Assembly: GCA_964624465.1 (NCBI GenBank)
Contig: CAZUZD010000355.1
Coordinates: 1-6,135 of the forward strand
Length of the DNA: 6,135 nucleotides
Origin: CAZUZD01 sp964624465
Lineage (GTDB): Bacteria; Planctomycetota; Planctomycetia; Isosphaerales; Isosphaeraceae
Direction of reading: 5' to 3'
Shown here: positions 5,886-6,135 of the stretch, piece after piece
Numbering within the stretch: the first letter of the stretch is position 1
How the letters are laid out: the number at the start of each line of letters is the position of its first letter
The notes under the pieces: generated by a model
Told to the model about the DNA's origin: nothing
Databases searched by the model: none
Seen by the model: the letters and a program-made list of their open reading frames with translations, nothing else
Translations under genes and position numbers: made by a program

Positions 5886-5945
5886 AACTGGGGGGATCGC
5901 GGCCCGTCCAGGGCCACATTCGAGCCGGACGCTCGGGGGCCTCCG

Positions 5946-6135
5946 GATCCGGGCTCTCGAGGACGAGAACCCGGGCACCCCGGTCGACCGAGCGGGCGGC
6001 AGCCTCCGATCCGGGCTTTCGAGGACGAGAACCCGGGCACCCCGGTCGACCGAGCGGGCGGCAGCCTCCGATCCGGGCTTTCGAGGACGAGAACCCGGGC
6101 ACCCCGGTCGACCGAGCGGGCGGCAGCCTCCGATC
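5946..6135 (-). repeat. tandem array of 62-bp REP units (three full copies, running off the window)
   Basis: Units begin at 5946, 6008 and 6070, with a fourth starting at 6132. Units 2 and 3 are identical; unit 1 differs only by C instead of T at 5956 (6018 in unit 2). Each unit contains a REP hairpin (arms 5949-5959 and 5964-5974 in unit 1, loop AGGA, one C.A mismatch; likewise at 6011-6036 and 6073-6098). Each hairpin is followed by CACC, the complement of the GGTG lead, and by a perfect 10-bp palindrome CGGTCGACCG (5981-5990 in unit 1). A diverged partial unit (GACGCTCGGGGGCCTCC) precedes the array, ending near 5944. Orientation is opposite to that of the units upstream of the transposase. 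Confidence 0.93.

Larger units (their letters stand above)
5141..6135. mobile_element. REP/RAYT module: IS200-like transposase gene bracketed by inverted REP arrays
   Basis: An IS200-like tyrosine transposase gene (5296-5865) lies between copies of one hairpin unit in opposite orientations. Units at 5141 and 5204 carry the lead GGGTGCCC on the + strand; units at 5946, 6008 and 6070 carry it on the - strand. The cores match almost exactly and the spacers between them are also recognisably related. This is the arrangement known for REP-associated tyrosine transposases, which bind and cut REP hairpins as single-stranded DNA. The right end is cut off by the window. There is no target-site duplication or classical terminal inverted repeat to define an insertion sequence. 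Confidence 0.75.

Noticed and set aside
5705..6102. - strand open frames through the 3' REP array, with repeated MPGFSSSKARIGG
   Set aside because: They arise by translating the tandem DNA repeat. The starts lie within repeat units, codon choice is dictated by the hairpins, and they overlap the transposase 3' end.
5946..6135. CRISPR array reading of the 62-bp tandem repeats
   Set aside because: There are no unique spacers; the whole 62-base unit repeats, with at most one difference. Hairpin content and the adjacent RAYT gene point to REP elements.

Overview
The window is very GC-rich, with short intergenic gaps and weak or variable Shine-Dalgarno sites. Its genes include a TPR-sulfotransferase, a secreted choloylglycine-hydrolase-family enzyme and an IS200-like REP-associated transposase of a form I associate with soil or freshwater planctomycetes. 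I infer a Planctomycetota chromosome, perhaps Isosphaerales-like. The assignment rests on GC content and protein style, not on a marker gene.

Layout: (1) The C-terminal end of an unrecognised + strand protein (1-270) ends in a pentanucleotide microrepeat. (2) A convergent class I SAM-dependent methyltransferase lies on the - strand (303-1091). (3) Divergent from it, across about 290 bp, is a long + strand protein (1384-3246) with eight contiguous 34-residue TPR units followed by a PAPS-dependent sulfotransferase domain. (4) A 256-bp convergent gap (3247-3502) holds three hairpins, one of them a perfect 21-bp-arm palindrome. (5) A - strand secreted Ntn-hydrolase (3503-4576) of the choloylglycine hydrolase / penicillin V acylase family follows, with its nucleophile Cys directly after the signal peptide. 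(6) Across another divergent gap of about 300 bp is a small two-TM membrane protein (4875-5096). (7) From 5141 to the window end is a REP/RAYT module: an IS200-like tyrosine (HUH) transposase gene (5296-5865) flanked by inverted arrays of one ~62-bp hairpin unit. Two clear units and one decayed unit lie upstream. Three nearly identical tandem units lie downstream and run off the window.

The enzyme genes look like independent single-gene units: neighbours are convergent or divergent, and no multi-gene operon is visible. The most interesting part is the last 1 kb. The hairpin units carry a conserved GGTG-type lead sequence and point toward the transposase gene from both sides. The downstream copies are almost identical, suggesting recent amplification. 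A REP-like palindrome of a different sequence, but with a similar GGGT(A)GCCCGG start, sits in the 3.3-kb convergent gap.
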